Translations under genes and position numbers: made by a program
Assembly (NCBI GenBank): GCA_021324855.1
Contig: JAJPIG010000015.1
Span: forward strand, 62,001-126,000
DNA from: Pseudomonadota bacterium
Lineage (GTDB): Bacteria; Desulfobacterota; Binatia; Binatales; Binataceae
Direction: 5' to 3'
DNA: 64,000 nucleotides
The notes under the pieces: model-generated
What the model was told of the DNA's origin: nothing
Databases searched by the model: none
What the model saw: the letters and a program-made list of their open reading frames with translations, nothing else
Part shown: positions 27,345 through 35,855 of the stretch, one piece after another
Position numbering within the stretch: position 1 is the first letter of the stretch
Layout: each line of letters starts with the position of its first letter

Positions 27345-28072
27345 ACGCGGGCATCACGCCGGGCGCGCCCTTCGATTTCGACGATCCGAGCCGCCGTTTG
27401 GTCTGGACGGTGCCGCTCGCGATTGCGCTATGGTTCGGCGTGCTGGTGATCTTCTCGCGGCTCCTGGAGCGAACCGCACCACCGCCGCCCGAGCTTGCGC
27501 CCGTGCAGGCGCGAATTGTCGAACTGCCGCCGGCCGGTCTCTCAGGCGGCGCGGCGGCGCCTGCCAAACCGGCGCCGATCGCGAAACCGCATCCGATTGC
27601 TCGGTCCCATCCGCGATCGCATCCGGTCGTACCTCATCATCGCGCGCTTCCGAAGCCAATCGCTCCGCTGGCGCCGCCGGCTCCGAATGGGACCGCGAAG
27701 CAGGAAGAAACGCCGTCCGCCGCGCCTGCCCACGCGAAGAATACCGGACCAGCGGGCGTCAGCGGCGGTACGGGAAACGGATCCGGCGCGGGACTGGGCA
27801 GCGACAGCGCGGGCGCGCGTGCGATCTTCGCGCCTACGCCGGCGATTCCCGACGATTTGCGCGAGCAGCCGTTCGAGGCCGTCGCCGTCGCGCACTTCAA
27901 GGTGGCGCCGGACGGCACGATCGAGGTGGCGCTGATCCAGCCCACCAACAATCCTGAGCTGAACAGCATCCTGATGGATACGCTCAAGCAGTGGCGGTTT
28001 TTCCCCGCGATGCGCAACGGAGTCGCCGTGAGCTCCGAGTTCGACCTGCGCATCCCGATCAGCATTCGCTAG
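27341..28072 (+). CDS. tonB: TonB family energy transducer
   Basis: The 243-residue protein has a short cytoplasmic N terminus, one membrane helix (VWTVPLAIALWFGVLVIFSRLL), a Pro/Ala/His-rich periplasmic spacer (residues ~60-130) with repeated PIA and HPxxH segments, a glycine-rich patch, and a C-terminal TonB domain (FKVAPDGTIEVALIQPTNNPELNSILMDTLKQWRFFPA). It completes the receptor-exbB-exbD-tonB unit. It converges with the arsC-like gene, whose stop lies only 8 bp beyond. Confidence 0.92.
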   Translation: MNAGITPGAPFDFDDPSRRLVWTVPLAIALWFGVLVIFSRLLERTAPPPPELAPVQARIVELPPAGLSGGAAAPAKPAPIAKPHPIARSHPRSHPVVPHHRALPKPIAPLAPPAPNGTAKQEETPSAAPAHAKNTGPAGVSGGTGNGSGAGLGSDSAGARAIFAPTPAIPDDLREQPFEAVAVAHFKVAPDGTIEVALIQPTNNPELNSILMDTLKQWRFFPAMRNGVAVSSEFDLRIPISIR

Positions 28073-28080
28073 CGCCCCAG

Positions 28081-28431
28081 TTATAGGAGTTCCAGCACCT
28101 TCTCGCCCGGCCGCGCGATGATCGCGCGCTTGCCGCGGATCACGATCGGCCGCTGCATCAGCTCCGGATGCTTCAGCAGCAGCGCGATCACCGGCTCGCG
28201 ATCGACATAATCCTCGGCCCTGAGCCCGAGCTCCGAAAAGCGTTTGTCCTTGCGCACCAGTTCGGCCGGCGGCGATTTGAGCATCGCGAGGATTCGCTCC
28301 AGCGTCTCGCGATCGAGAGGATGCTTGAGATACTCGATGGCGTCGAACTCGACGCCGCGCTCGCTCAGAATCTGATGAGCGCCGCGCGACTGCCCTCAGC
28401 CTGGGTTATGGTAAATGATGATGCGCTCCAT
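28081..28431 (-). CDS. arsC: ArsC-type arsenate reductase with in-frame TGA at the catalytic cysteine (candidate selenoprotein)
   Basis: The frame runs from ATG 28431 to TAA at 28081, 117 codons, interrupted only by TGA at 28396..28398 (codon 12). The context is IYHNPG-TGA-GQSRG. In ArsC and its Spx/YfgD relatives this is the HNPxCxxSR motif, and residue 12 is the catalytic cysteine. After the TGA the family sequence continues without fault: LSERGVEFDAIEYLKHPLDRETL, LVRKDKRFSELGL, HPELMQRPIVIRGKRAIIARP. GGAGG lies 5 nt before the ATG. Total length of 116 residues is normal for the family. A conventional call would begin at 28284 and lose the active site. The alternative is a pseudogene with a Cys-to-stop change, but its exact position, the intact rest and a second such gene nearby favour selenocysteine. 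Confidence 0.82.
28356..28386 (-). promoter_or_regulatory. Candidate SECIS hairpin in arsC
   Basis: In the mRNA, nucleotides 10-13 after the UGA pair with 37-40, and nucleotides 15-20 with 29-34, giving a stem of 4 + 6 base pairs with a small internal loop (G14 against A35-G36) and an 8-nt apical loop UCAGAUUC. The loop starts 20 nt after the UGA, within the range known for bacterial SECIS elements. The loop has a G, but at its fourth position rather than the first or second, so the match to the consensus is partial. Confidence 0.5.
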
Positions 28432-28505
28432 GGTTTCCTCCGGACGCGCCGCGGATTAGATTTTGACTCGCCGCTGCGCTAATAAGGTTGGTTCGGAAGC
28501 TTATC

Positions 28506-29063
28506 ATGCCACGTACGCTTGCAATCGCCGCCTTCGGATTGATGCTCGTATTCGGCCGCGGAACGTTGATCGCGAACGCTGCCCAGGTCGGCGGTACGCT
28601 CTCGGGGAACGCCGGCCATCAGCTCCATTTCGAGAACCGCGCCACGCGCGACATCTACATGGCCGTCACCGATCGCAACGGCGCCTTCGCAGTTGACCTG
28701 CCACCCGGAATCTACGATCTGCGGGGACAGCGCGGAACCATCTTCGTTCCGCGGATTCTCGTCGCCGATCAAGCGATCAATCTCGGCGCCGTTAGCAAGC
28801 CCACCGGCTTTAATCCGATGCGGCTCTTTCAATACGAGGGCGTCGCGCCGGTTTTGGTCTATACCCCTGCGCCGGCAACCGCCTATCTGCCGGGCGGCGC
28901 GGAAGGGATTACCGCGATTCTGCCGAGCGCGCCGGTGACCGGCGCATTCTCGCAGAAGGGCGGCGCCGGCGGTACGCCGATCACGCCCTCGGCGGGAAAT
29001 CCCACGCCGCCGCCGGCCAGCTCGCAACTGACGCCGGTTCCGGGCGGGGCTCCGCCGCGCTAA
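28506..29063 (+). CDS. Secreted hypothetical protein with Pro/Gly-rich tail
   Basis: Starting at ATG 28506 (MPRTLAIAAFGLMLVFGRG), the 185-residue protein has a signal peptide, then a short beta domain with AVTDRNGAFAVDLPPGIYDLRGQRG, which resembles a carboxypeptidase-regulatory or transthyretin-like fold. A low-complexity Gly/Pro/Ser tail follows from about residue 140. An in-frame TTG at 28488 is a weaker start. It is divergent from the arsC-like gene and its 3' end overlaps the convergent cupin gene by 4 bp. The DRNGAF-LPPGIYDL pattern is like the N-terminal domain of the TonB receptor nearby. Function unknown. Confidence 0.65.
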   Translation: MPRTLAIAAFGLMLVFGRGTLIANAAQVGGTLSGNAGHQLHFENRATRDIYMAVTDRNGAFAVDLPPGIYDLRGQRGTIFVPRILVADQAINLGAVSKPTGFNPMRLFQYEGVAPVLVYTPAPATAYLPGGAEGITAILPSAPVTGAFSQKGGAGGTPITPSAGNPTPPPASSQLTPVPGGAPPR

Positions 29064-30172
29064 GCGCGCGCCACCAGCCGCGCGAGATTGGTCTGCGCGC
29101 CGGTCTCGCTGCCCAGCTTCACCACCCGATCCTTCATCGTCTCCTGCCAGATGAGCGATTCCATTGCGATGTGCAGCGGATGGTCCTGTACGGTCAGGAT
29201 GCGGCATCCGTCCGGGCCGGCGGCGTGGTTGTGCACTGCCCAGGCCGGCGCAGAAAGCATGATGTCGCCCGCGCGCCATTCGAAACGATAGCCGCCGACG
29301 ACGCTGCGGCCGCTGCCGCCGAAAATGTAGTTGATCGCGGCCGAGCTGTGACGATGCGGTATATCGACGCGGTTCGGCGGGTACTGCGCGAGCGTCGCGA
29401 AGAACGAATGCGTGGTGCCGTTACGCCGCTCGGTCGCTGGATTGTAGAGCAAATACAGATGCCGCCCGCGGTAGGCCTTGCCCGCTGTGCCGCCCAGTCC
29501 TTCGACGCGGCCGAGATACTGCGCAACTTCGCGCCACGGCCACAGCAGTGCGCGCGAGGGGACCACGTCGATGTCGATTAGATGCTCGTAGCCGAGCAGG
29601 CGCGCGCCGTCGCCTCCGATCGCGATATCGTCGGCGAAGTCCTTCGCGCGTTTGCCTGAGCGGTCGACTGCGCCAAGCTCGGCCCGCTCCTCAGGATCCT
29701 CCTCGACGTAGTGCGCTTCGAGTTTCTCGAGGAGCGGCGCGTTGCTGTAGTTGAGAAATACCGCCGGCTCGCGGCCGCGCCCCTCGTAGCGATAGACGTC
29801 CATCGAAGGGACATTCCAGACGTCGAACTGCTCGAAACCGAACGTCCGACCGCCGACCGTAATCGAACCCTCGCCGCGCAGGCACATCGCGACCTGGCTC
29901 GAGTTCTGGCGGCATCGAAGCGTGCTCTCGCCTGGCATCAGCACGTTGATTGAAACCTCGATGCCGGGCGCGAAGCCGAGCCCCGGCTCGGTCGCATTCG
30001 GATGCACGATCAGCGAACGGCGTCGACCGCCGCGCGGAGCCTTCAAGTCCGCAAGCCGCGCGGCTTCGGCGTCGAGTTCCGCTCCGGTCACGAGCAGCGG
30101 CGCCCAGAAGTTCATCGGACGTGGCTCGGCGTTCGACCGATCCACAAAAAATGGCTTGCGGTTTGTCATCAC
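29060..30172 (-). CDS. Bicupin protein related to gentisate dioxygenases
   Basis: The 370-residue protein has two cupin domains. The C-terminal cupin holds a plausible metal site in DIPHRHSSAAINYIFGGSG and PAWAVHNHAAG. In the N-terminal cupin the corresponding segment reads RQNSSQVAMCLRGEGSITVGG, so the usual histidines are replaced there. It lies 3 bp downstream of the metallo-hydrolase gene and probably shares its transcript. A ring-cleavage or related dioxygenase role is likely, but the substrate is not shown by the sequence. Compare the bicupin at 21049..22107, whose first cupin keeps the ligands. Confidence 0.8.
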   Translation of the reverse strand: MMTNRKPFFVDRSNAEPRPMNFWAPLLVTGAELDAEAARLADLKAPRGGRRRSLIVHPNATEPGLGFAPGIEVSINVLMPGESTLRCRQNSSQVAMCLRGEGSITVGGRTFGFEQFDVWNVPSMDVYRYEGRGREPAVFLNYSNAPLLEKLEAHYVEEDPEERAELGAVDRSGKRAKDFADDIAIGGDGARLLGYEHLIDIDVVPSRALLWPWREVAQYLGRVEGLGGTAGKAYRGRHLYLLYNPATERRNGTTHSFFATLAQYPPNRVDIPHRHSSAAINYIFGGSGRSVVGGYRFEWRAGDIMLSAPAWAVHNHAAGPDGCRILTVQDHPLHIAMESLIWQETMKDRVVKLGSETGAQTNLARLVARA

Positions 30173-30175
30173 GAA

Positions 30176-31072
30176 TCAGCTTAGTCCGAAATCGGGGATG
30201 AATCGAAATGCGTCACGATGCGCCACGATGCGGCCCGCCGACGGCGCGGGAAAATGCGTGCCGAAGACCAGCGCGCGATCCTCTGCGCAGCGCCGGATGA
30301 AGTCAAAACGCGTGGCTCGGGCCAGCGCGGGATCTAGATCGAAGCGGCAGTTCCATTCCGGATGCGCGCATTGCAGCGGATGATGAATCAAATCGCCGCT
30401 CGTGATCGCACGCGCGCCGCCCGACTCAATCACGACGCTCACGTGGGCGTGCGTATGGCCCGGAGTGGGCTCGAGGCGGAGATTGGCGTCAATCCGGTGG
30501 CGCGTGTCGACCCATTCGACCATCCCAGCTTCGACCACCGGCCGCACCGAATCTTCGAGCGGAATGCGAAAGTGCGGATCATCGGAGCGCGACCAATACT
30601 CCCATTCCTCGCGCACGATCAGGTAGCGCGCGTTAGGAAAGGTCGGTACCCAGCGCCCGCCTTCGAGCATCGTGTTCCATCCGACGTGATCGCCGTGCAG
30701 ATGCGTCAGCACCACCAGGTCGACGGTTTCACGCGCGAAGCCCGCACGCGCGAGACGTTCTAGGTAGTCGCCGCGCCGTAGATGCCAGCCGAGTTGAGCG
30801 TCCCATAGCGGCGCAGGTCGCGGCTTCAGATTGCCCATACAGGTGTCGATGACGATCTTGTGGCCGTCCGATTCGACCAGCATCGAATGGAAGCTGAGTC
30901 CGATCCGGCCGTCGGCCGTGGCGAAATGCGGCGCCAGCCATTCGAGCTCGCCGATTACGTTGGCGGGCGTGAATTCGGGGACCAGGAAGCCGCCGAACAG
31001 CGTCACCTCATGATCGACGAGCCGCGCGACGCGGACCGCGCCGACGTCCCATCGATGCGTCACATCGTCCAT
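30176..31072 (-). CDS. Metallo-beta-lactamase fold hydrolase
   Basis: The 298-residue protein contains the binuclear metal motif THLHGDHVGW (HxHxDH) near residues 128-137, then PGHTHAHVSVVIESGG, with the next metal histidine, and GDLIHHPLQC with the bridging aspartate. MBL-fold enzymes of this subgroup hydrolyse esters, lactones or thioesters. It forms a two-gene unit with the cupin protein 3 bp downstream, suggesting opening or hydrolysis of a product in the same catabolic route. Lactonase activity is possible but unproven. Confidence 0.88.
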   Translation of the reverse strand: MDDVTHRWDVGAVRVARLVDHEVTLFGGFLVPEFTPANVIGELEWLAPHFATADGRIGLSFHSMLVESDGHKIVIDTCMGNLKPRPAPLWDAQLGWHLRRGDYLERLARAGFARETVDLVVLTHLHGDHVGWNTMLEGGRWVPTFPNARYLIVREEWEYWSRSDDPHFRIPLEDSVRPVVEAGMVEWVDTRHRIDANLRLEPTPGHTHAHVSVVIESGGARAITSGDLIHHPLQCAHPEWNCRFDLDPALARATRFDFIRRCAEDRALVFGTHFPAPSAGRIVAHRDAFRFIPDFGLS

Positions 31073-31192
31073 CGCTCGATTTCAATCCGCAGGCCGATCG
31101 ATTGCAATCATGATCGACGCGGGCGACGGTCGTTACCGACGCGTTAGGCTATACCGGCGCCGCGATCGCGTAGGCATCCGGGATGGGCGGCG

Positions 31193-32230
31193 TCAGATCA
31201 TTTCGGTGATGTTCGGCGAGATGCCGAGATAGGCGCGGCCGTAAAGCTCGAGGCAAGGTCCGATGGTCAGGGCGGCGTGGCGGCTCGCGAGGTTCGCATC
31301 GCGCCAGAAGCGCTGTAACGGGTTCGATTCGGCGAACGCGCCCGAGCTGCCAATCGAGATGAGCTGATCGATCACTTCGCGCACCAGCCGCGCGGCATAG
31401 CCGGCATCACCGCGGATCCGCGCCCGCGTGAGATAATCGATCGGAGCCGCAGCGCGCGCGGCGGCGTCGATCTCGTCCGCCGCGCGCAGGATATGCAGCC
31501 AGGCGCTGTCGAGCTTCAGCGCCGCCTCGCCGATCTGATGATGCACTACAGCGGAGTCGCTCTGGCGGCCATAGATCGTATACGTGATGCCGCGGCGCTT
31601 GGTCCCCTCGGCGATCATCTCGAGCACCGCCTGCGCCATCCCGAGCGGCGGCGCGACGATATTGACCGCGAGTATCGGCATCATCGACATGTAATCCGTC
31701 ATCTCGCCGATATGACGCTGCGCCGGCCGTTCGCCCGCAAGCAGACGCGGAAAAGAAAGCACGCGATGGTCCGGCACGAAAATTTCCTTGCCGACTACGG
31801 TGGCCGAACCCGTGCCCTTCATCCCGGCCACAAACCAGGTGTCATCGATCGTAAGCTCGTGCATCGGGACGACCGCGACGCCGTGATCGACCGGCTTGCC
31901 GTCGGGTCCGTAAATGAGAAACCCGAGCACTGCCCAGCCCGCATGCCAACATCCCGAGGCGTAGTCCCATCGTCCGCTGACCACGTAGCCGCCGTCGACG
32001 CGGCGGGTATCCGGCGTCGGCGCATAGACCGAGCAGGCGCGCGCGTTGGGAGCGTTGGCGAAGACTTCTTCCTGTCCCGAATCGGGCAGAAGCGTTGCGG
32101 TCCAGGTGGCGTTGTTGACGATCGATTGAATCCATCCGGTGGACGGGCAGGCGCGCGCGAGTTCCGCCGCTACCATGATGAGCGTGCGGAACGAGGCCGC
32201 ATGTCCGCCCCATCGCCGCGGAATCATCAA
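31193..32230 (-). CDS. Acyl-CoA dehydrogenase-fold flavin monooxygenase (HsaA/DszC-like), N terminus uncertain
   Basis: The 345 residues from the TTG at 32230 match acyl-CoA-dehydrogenase-like flavin monooxygenases: PRRWGGHAASFRTLI, GGYVVSGRWDYASGCWHAGWAV, TWFVAGMKGTGSATV, then the helical C-terminal half. Family-like sequence continues upstream in the same frame (RALRPLLLKNAAEAERQRRLPDE, NIRALEDAGLFRL) to an in-frame TGA at 32363..32365, with no ATG or GTG in between. The real gene therefore either uses an unusual start, has a small frameshift near 32360, or is 5' truncated. Such enzymes hydroxylate aromatic or heterocyclic substrates with FMNH2. Confidence 0.7.
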   Translation of the reverse strand: MMIPRRWGGHAASFRTLIMVAAELARACPSTGWIQSIVNNATWTATLLPDSGQEEVFANAPNARACSVYAPTPDTRRVDGGYVVSGRWDYASGCWHAGWAVLGFLIYGPDGKPVDHGVAVVPMHELTIDDTWFVAGMKGTGSATVVGKEIFVPDHRVLSFPRLLAGERPAQRHIGEMTDYMSMMPILAVNIVAPPLGMAQAVLEMIAEGTKRRGITYTIYGRQSDSAVVHHQIGEAALKLDSAWLHILRAADEIDAAARAAAPIDYLTRARIRGDAGYAARLVREVIDQLISIGSSGAFAESNPLQRFWRDANLASRHAALTIGPCLELYGRAYLGISPNITEMI

Positions 32231-32448
32231 GCGGAAGAGTCCGGCGTCTTCGAGGGCGCGGATATTTTCGTCGGGCAGACGGCGCTGGCGTTCTGCTTCG
32301 GCTGCGTTTTTGAGCAGCAGCGGCCTGAGCGCGCGCGCCCGGTCGATCCGATACGCTCGGGATCAAAGGATTGCGCAGTTCCGCTGCCATGGATCGGCGC
32401 CCGTCACGGGCTTCCCTCGGATTCTGTAGGCCTGTGCGCGAGATGATG

Positions 32449-33226
32449 TCAACACGGCATCCCTGCGCTCCGGCGACGAAAAAAGATCTCCCGGCGTCGG
32501 TCCGATTCAGTCGAATTCAAGGGAAGCTGCACAAGGAACTCGCTGCCTTGGTTGCGGCCTGTGCTGAAGGCTTTGACCCTGCCGCCATGCATTTCAACGA
32601 TGTCTTTGACCAGCGTCAGTCCAATTCCCAGTCCATCTCTACCGGAGCGCTCGTTCTCATCCTTGGACTGGGAGTAAAGGTCGAAGATGCGAGGCAACTG
32701 TTCGGGAGCGATGCCGATACCGTTATCGCGCACGCGAATCTCGACATATTCTCCGGTCGAGTGCGCCGCCAAAAAAAATCGTGCCGCCGTCAAGAATATA
32801 TTTGGCCGCGTTGTAGAGTAGATTGGCGATCGCTTGAATAAACCTGGTCGAATCTCCTGAGAGCCATATCTCCTCGGGCGGCAGGGAGACGGTTAGCTTA
32901 TGACGCCGCGCGTCGATTTTCGCCTGTACCAGTTCGGTCGCACAGTAAAGAAGCGTCGAAAGTTGCGCCCGTTGCGGACGCTGATCGAACTTTCCCTGGC
33001 AGATGCGTTTATGATCCAACAGATCGTCAGCGAGACGCCTTAAATGTCCAATCTGATGCTCAATGAGCGCTCGTACGTGGCGGATTCTCGGCTCACTGTT
33101 TTCCAATTTTTGAAGAATCGCGTTGGCAGTAACGATCGCGGCGAGCGGATTCCGGAACTTACCGCCTGCATACGCAAGCTGTGCGGCATTCTCAATGCCA
33201 TGCCTCTCCGCAACACGCGATTGCAA
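32449..33226 (-). pseudogene. Frameshifted sensor histidine kinase fragment
   Basis: Two overlapping frames together encode the kinase core. Bases 33226 to ~32770 give the HisKA-like region (FRNPLAAIVTANAILQKLE, LRRLADDLLDHKRICQGKFD) and the ATPase N box (IANLLYNAAKYILDGGTI). Bases ~32790 to 32449 give the G boxes (VRDNGIGIAPEQLPRIFDL, DGLGIGLTLVKDIVEMHGG). They are separated at a run of eight T on the coding strand (plus-strand 32771-32778). Seven T would restore one continuous frame reading GGTIFLAAHSTGEYVEIRV. In addition the phospho-acceptor histidine of the H box is replaced (GGKFRNP instead of AHELRNP) and no sensor domain is seen upstream. Confidence 0.75.
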
Positions 33227-33436
33227 ACTCCGGCTCTCGCTACATCCACCTCTACTATGTACTGTTTATACTTATCCCCTCGCGCGCGTTATCTGAACAC
33301 AATTGCTGCTAGTATTGCGGTCTCTCAAATAAGCGCAGCTTTAAGCCTACGCTCGACAGCCGATTGATTCGCAAATTTTCGCGCCTTTCAGGCAGACTTC
33401 GGCATGCATTTCTATAGATGTTAGCGGGACGGGACA

Positions 33437-34843
33437 CTAGCCTTTTACTACCGCGAGCGGTCGCAAGCGGGCTACCTTCGCAGCAATGCCGGCATCGTGT
33501 ATTACGTTCACCACGTCATCGACATTTTTATATGCAAACGGCGCTTCTTCAGTCAGCCCCTTGTTCGATCCGGCATTGATAACAATACCTTGCCTTCCCA
33601 ATTCTTCCCGAAGCGTTTTTGAGCCCATCTTTTTTCTAGCAGCCGTCCGCGACATGCGGCGTCCGGCCCCGTGGCAGCTCGAACCAAAACTCTCACTCAG
33701 AGCCGCTTCCTGTCCCATGAGGACGTATGACGCAGTGCCCATGCTTCCGGGAATGATGACTGGCTGATTTGGAAAGGCGCGCGTGGCGCCCTTCCGGTGC
33801 ACGACCATCTTCCGTGATGCGCCGTCGATCCGGTATTCTTCAACCTTTGCGATATTGTGAGCAACGTCGTAGATGGTCTTGAGTGTGGGCGCGTCTTTCC
33901 CGAATACTCGAGCGAACGCTTCGCGCACCTCAAATGCGATCATTTGCCGGTTTGCCCATGCGAAGTTCGCCGCCGCCTGCATCGCGGCGAAGTACTGCTG
34001 GCCTTCCGACGACAAGAACGGCGCACAGGCGAGCTCGCGGTCCGGAACGACTAAGCCGTACTTCGGCATCGCACGGTTCATGAGGCGAATATAATCGGTT
34101 GCGACTTGATGTCCCAAGCCTCGCGAGCCGGTATGAATAAGGACGGTAATTTGATTTTCGGAGAGTGCCAGGCGTTTTGCGTAATCTTTATTGAAGACGG
34201 TTTCGACGTACCCCACCTCGACGAAATGGTTGCCGGCGCCCATCGTGCCGAGCTGATCATGTCCACGCGCCTTGGCATGGTCAGAGACGAGCGCAGGATT
34301 TGCATCACGCAGCGTTCCGCCTGACTCGATGCGCGCAAGATCATCTGAATCGGCATAACCCAGCGCTGCCATACGAGCAGCTCCGCCTCGCAACACAGCG
34401 TCAAAATCGTGCGCTTGGAGGACCAGCTTTCCGCTCCGCCCGACGCCGGACGGAACCTGAGCAAAGATCGTCCGGCCCAGATCATGCAGGAAGGGCCGCG
34501 CCTCTTCTATGTCCATATCGGCAGCTAGGAGCCGTACCCCGCAATTGATGTCGTAGCCTATGCCGCCGGGAGAAATAATGCCGCGCTCGTGATCGAATGC
34601 AGCAACTCCGCCGACAGGGAAACCATACCCTTCATGCACATCCGGCATGGCGAGCGCCCACTTTTCAATCCCCGGGAGAGTCGCGACATTGACAAGCTGC
34701 TCAAGCGAGCGATCTTTCGCGATTTCCTCGAGCATCGATTCAGATGCGTACACACGGGCCGGCGCCCGCATATCATCCCGGAACGCTTTCGGAATCTCCC
34801 AAAGCGTTGGACTGATTCTGTCAAGATGTGATTTGTCAAACAT
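33437..34843 (-). CDS. rtcB: RNA-splicing ligase RtcB
   Basis: The 468-residue protein joins 2',3'-cyclic phosphate or 3'-phosphate RNA ends to 5'-OH ends using GTP and Mn2+. The metal-binding GIGYDINCGVRLL, GTMGAGNHFVEV and HTGSRGLGHQV motifs are intact, as are the guanylylation histidine in VHRKGATRAF, the VIIPGSMGTASYVL loop, and the C-terminal DVVNVIHDAGIAAKVARLRPLAVVKG. The archease gene lies 90 bp upstream on the same strand. Base composition is visibly AT-richer than in the genes outside 32.4-37.2 kb, suggesting transfer. Confidence 0.97.
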   Translation of the reverse strand: MFDKSHLDRISPTLWEIPKAFRDDMRAPARVYASESMLEEIAKDRSLEQLVNVATLPGIEKWALAMPDVHEGYGFPVGGVAAFDHERGIISPGGIGYDINCGVRLLAADMDIEEARPFLHDLGRTIFAQVPSGVGRSGKLVLQAHDFDAVLRGGAARMAALGYADSDDLARIESGGTLRDANPALVSDHAKARGHDQLGTMGAGNHFVEVGYVETVFNKDYAKRLALSENQITVLIHTGSRGLGHQVATDYIRLMNRAMPKYGLVVPDRELACAPFLSSEGQQYFAAMQAAANFAWANRQMIAFEVREAFARVFGKDAPTLKTIYDVAHNIAKVEEYRIDGASRKMVVHRKGATRAFPNQPVIIPGSMGTASYVLMGQEAALSESFGSSCHGAGRRMSRTAARKKMGSKTLREELGRQGIVINAGSNKGLTEEAPFAYKNVDDVVNVIHDAGIAAKVARLRPLAVVKG

Positions 34844-34933
34844 AACAGTCGCTCTTCCCGGAGGCGCTAAGCGGACGACTTCGTCCGTAGCTCTAATGTC
34901 AGGAAAGCCGCGTTCACGTGCCTGCTCTGTAAA

Positions 34934-35341
34934 TCAGACATCGAAAATGATCGTGGTTGCCCACGTGCCCTCGACGTTCCTTTTGACCTCGGCTTCGTGA
35001 TACGTCACAGCTTTTATATCTTCGCCAAAGGAGTCGGCGATGTAACCCTCGAGTTCAGCGTCAAGTGCCGACTCAGTCAGCGTTCTGAAGCGGACCGCGA
35101 CGTATGCTTCACGCTTGGTGTGCATCCATACCAGAGCCTCCCCAAGAAAATCGACAAGCAGAGACGTCGCGTCTGGTGCATCGATGGCAATCGATCGTTT
35201 CACTAAATTGAGTTTGCGCGACGACAGCGGCTTCATGGCGCTCACCATTCCCAGAAGTGCATCACGGAAAAGCTCTTCCAGGGATTTCCCAGTAACCCTC
35301 ATCCGGATATCTGAAGTATGTGCTCGAAAACGATATGGCAT
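34934..35341 (-). CDS. Archease, RtcB cofactor protein
   Basis: Archease helps RtcB turn over by promoting its guanylylation. The start at ATG 35341 (MPYRFRAHTSDIRMRV) fits the family; an ATG at 35365 would add 8 residues. The product has 135 residues. HTSDIRMRVTGKSLEELF near the N terminus carries the conserved His and Asp, and DIKAVTYHEAEVK with WATTIIFDV is the typical C-terminal end that ends in the metal-binding aspartate. It precedes rtcB, forming the well known archease-rtcB pair. No RtcR-type sigma-54 regulator is adjacent. Confidence 0.9.
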   Translation of the reverse strand: MPYRFRAHTSDIRMRVTGKSLEELFRDALLGMVSAMKPLSSRKLNLVKRSIAIDAPDATSLLVDFLGEALVWMHTKREAYVAVRFRTLTESALDAELEGYIADSFGEDIKAVTYHEAEVKRNVEGTWATTIIFDV

Positions 35342-35855
35342 TTGACTGAATTCTAAATGAAGCATCCGATTCCTAAAAAGTAAAACTTCGCAGGTAATCG
35401 ATATCGAGTATTTACATACCTGCTGTGACAACAGCAACGGAGCAAGAAGTTCTGCGTATTCGCGTTAGTTGTGCAAGCCAGAAGCCGCACTGTGGGGTGC
35501 CATTCCGCAGGACGTGATGTTCGGATAACATTTTTCTGCTGTAACGCGTTCGGCGGCTGGCCATTCGCAATTGGGAGATTAGGCGCCGTCATCTCCAACA
35601 AAAAATTAGAGACATGCCCGAGTCATTGGTTCGACCAACAAATACAGTGCACGCGAGAAATGAGGACCCGATTGAGGTGATGGCGCAGCCCCATGCAAAA
35701 ATAACGCATTTTCGCGATCACGTTACGAAGAAGTTTGGCGCCTAACCTATAAGATGACTTCGTCCTGCAACAATCCCATACAGTCGAAGACCTTCCGATG
35801 GTCAAGCGAACCGACGCGGGTCCGGCAGAGCAGAGTCGTGAATTCGAAGCGTTGA
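35342..35855. other. Intergenic region upstream of archease, no gene recognised
   Basis: About 510 bp, AT-richer than the window average, with stop codons in all frames and only short chance ORFs. It presumably holds the promoter of the archease-rtcB unit on the minus strand. Its right end may contain badly eroded sequence of the IS256-type element that follows. I see no RNA gene or clear repeat. Confidence 0.5.

Noticed and set aside
32363-32365. In-frame TGA upstream of the acyl-CoA dehydrogenase-like gene as a third selenocysteine codon
   Set aside because: No conserved cysteine is expected at this N-terminal position, no start codon follows the frame further upstream, and no good hairpin is obvious. 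A frameshift or truncation is simpler.
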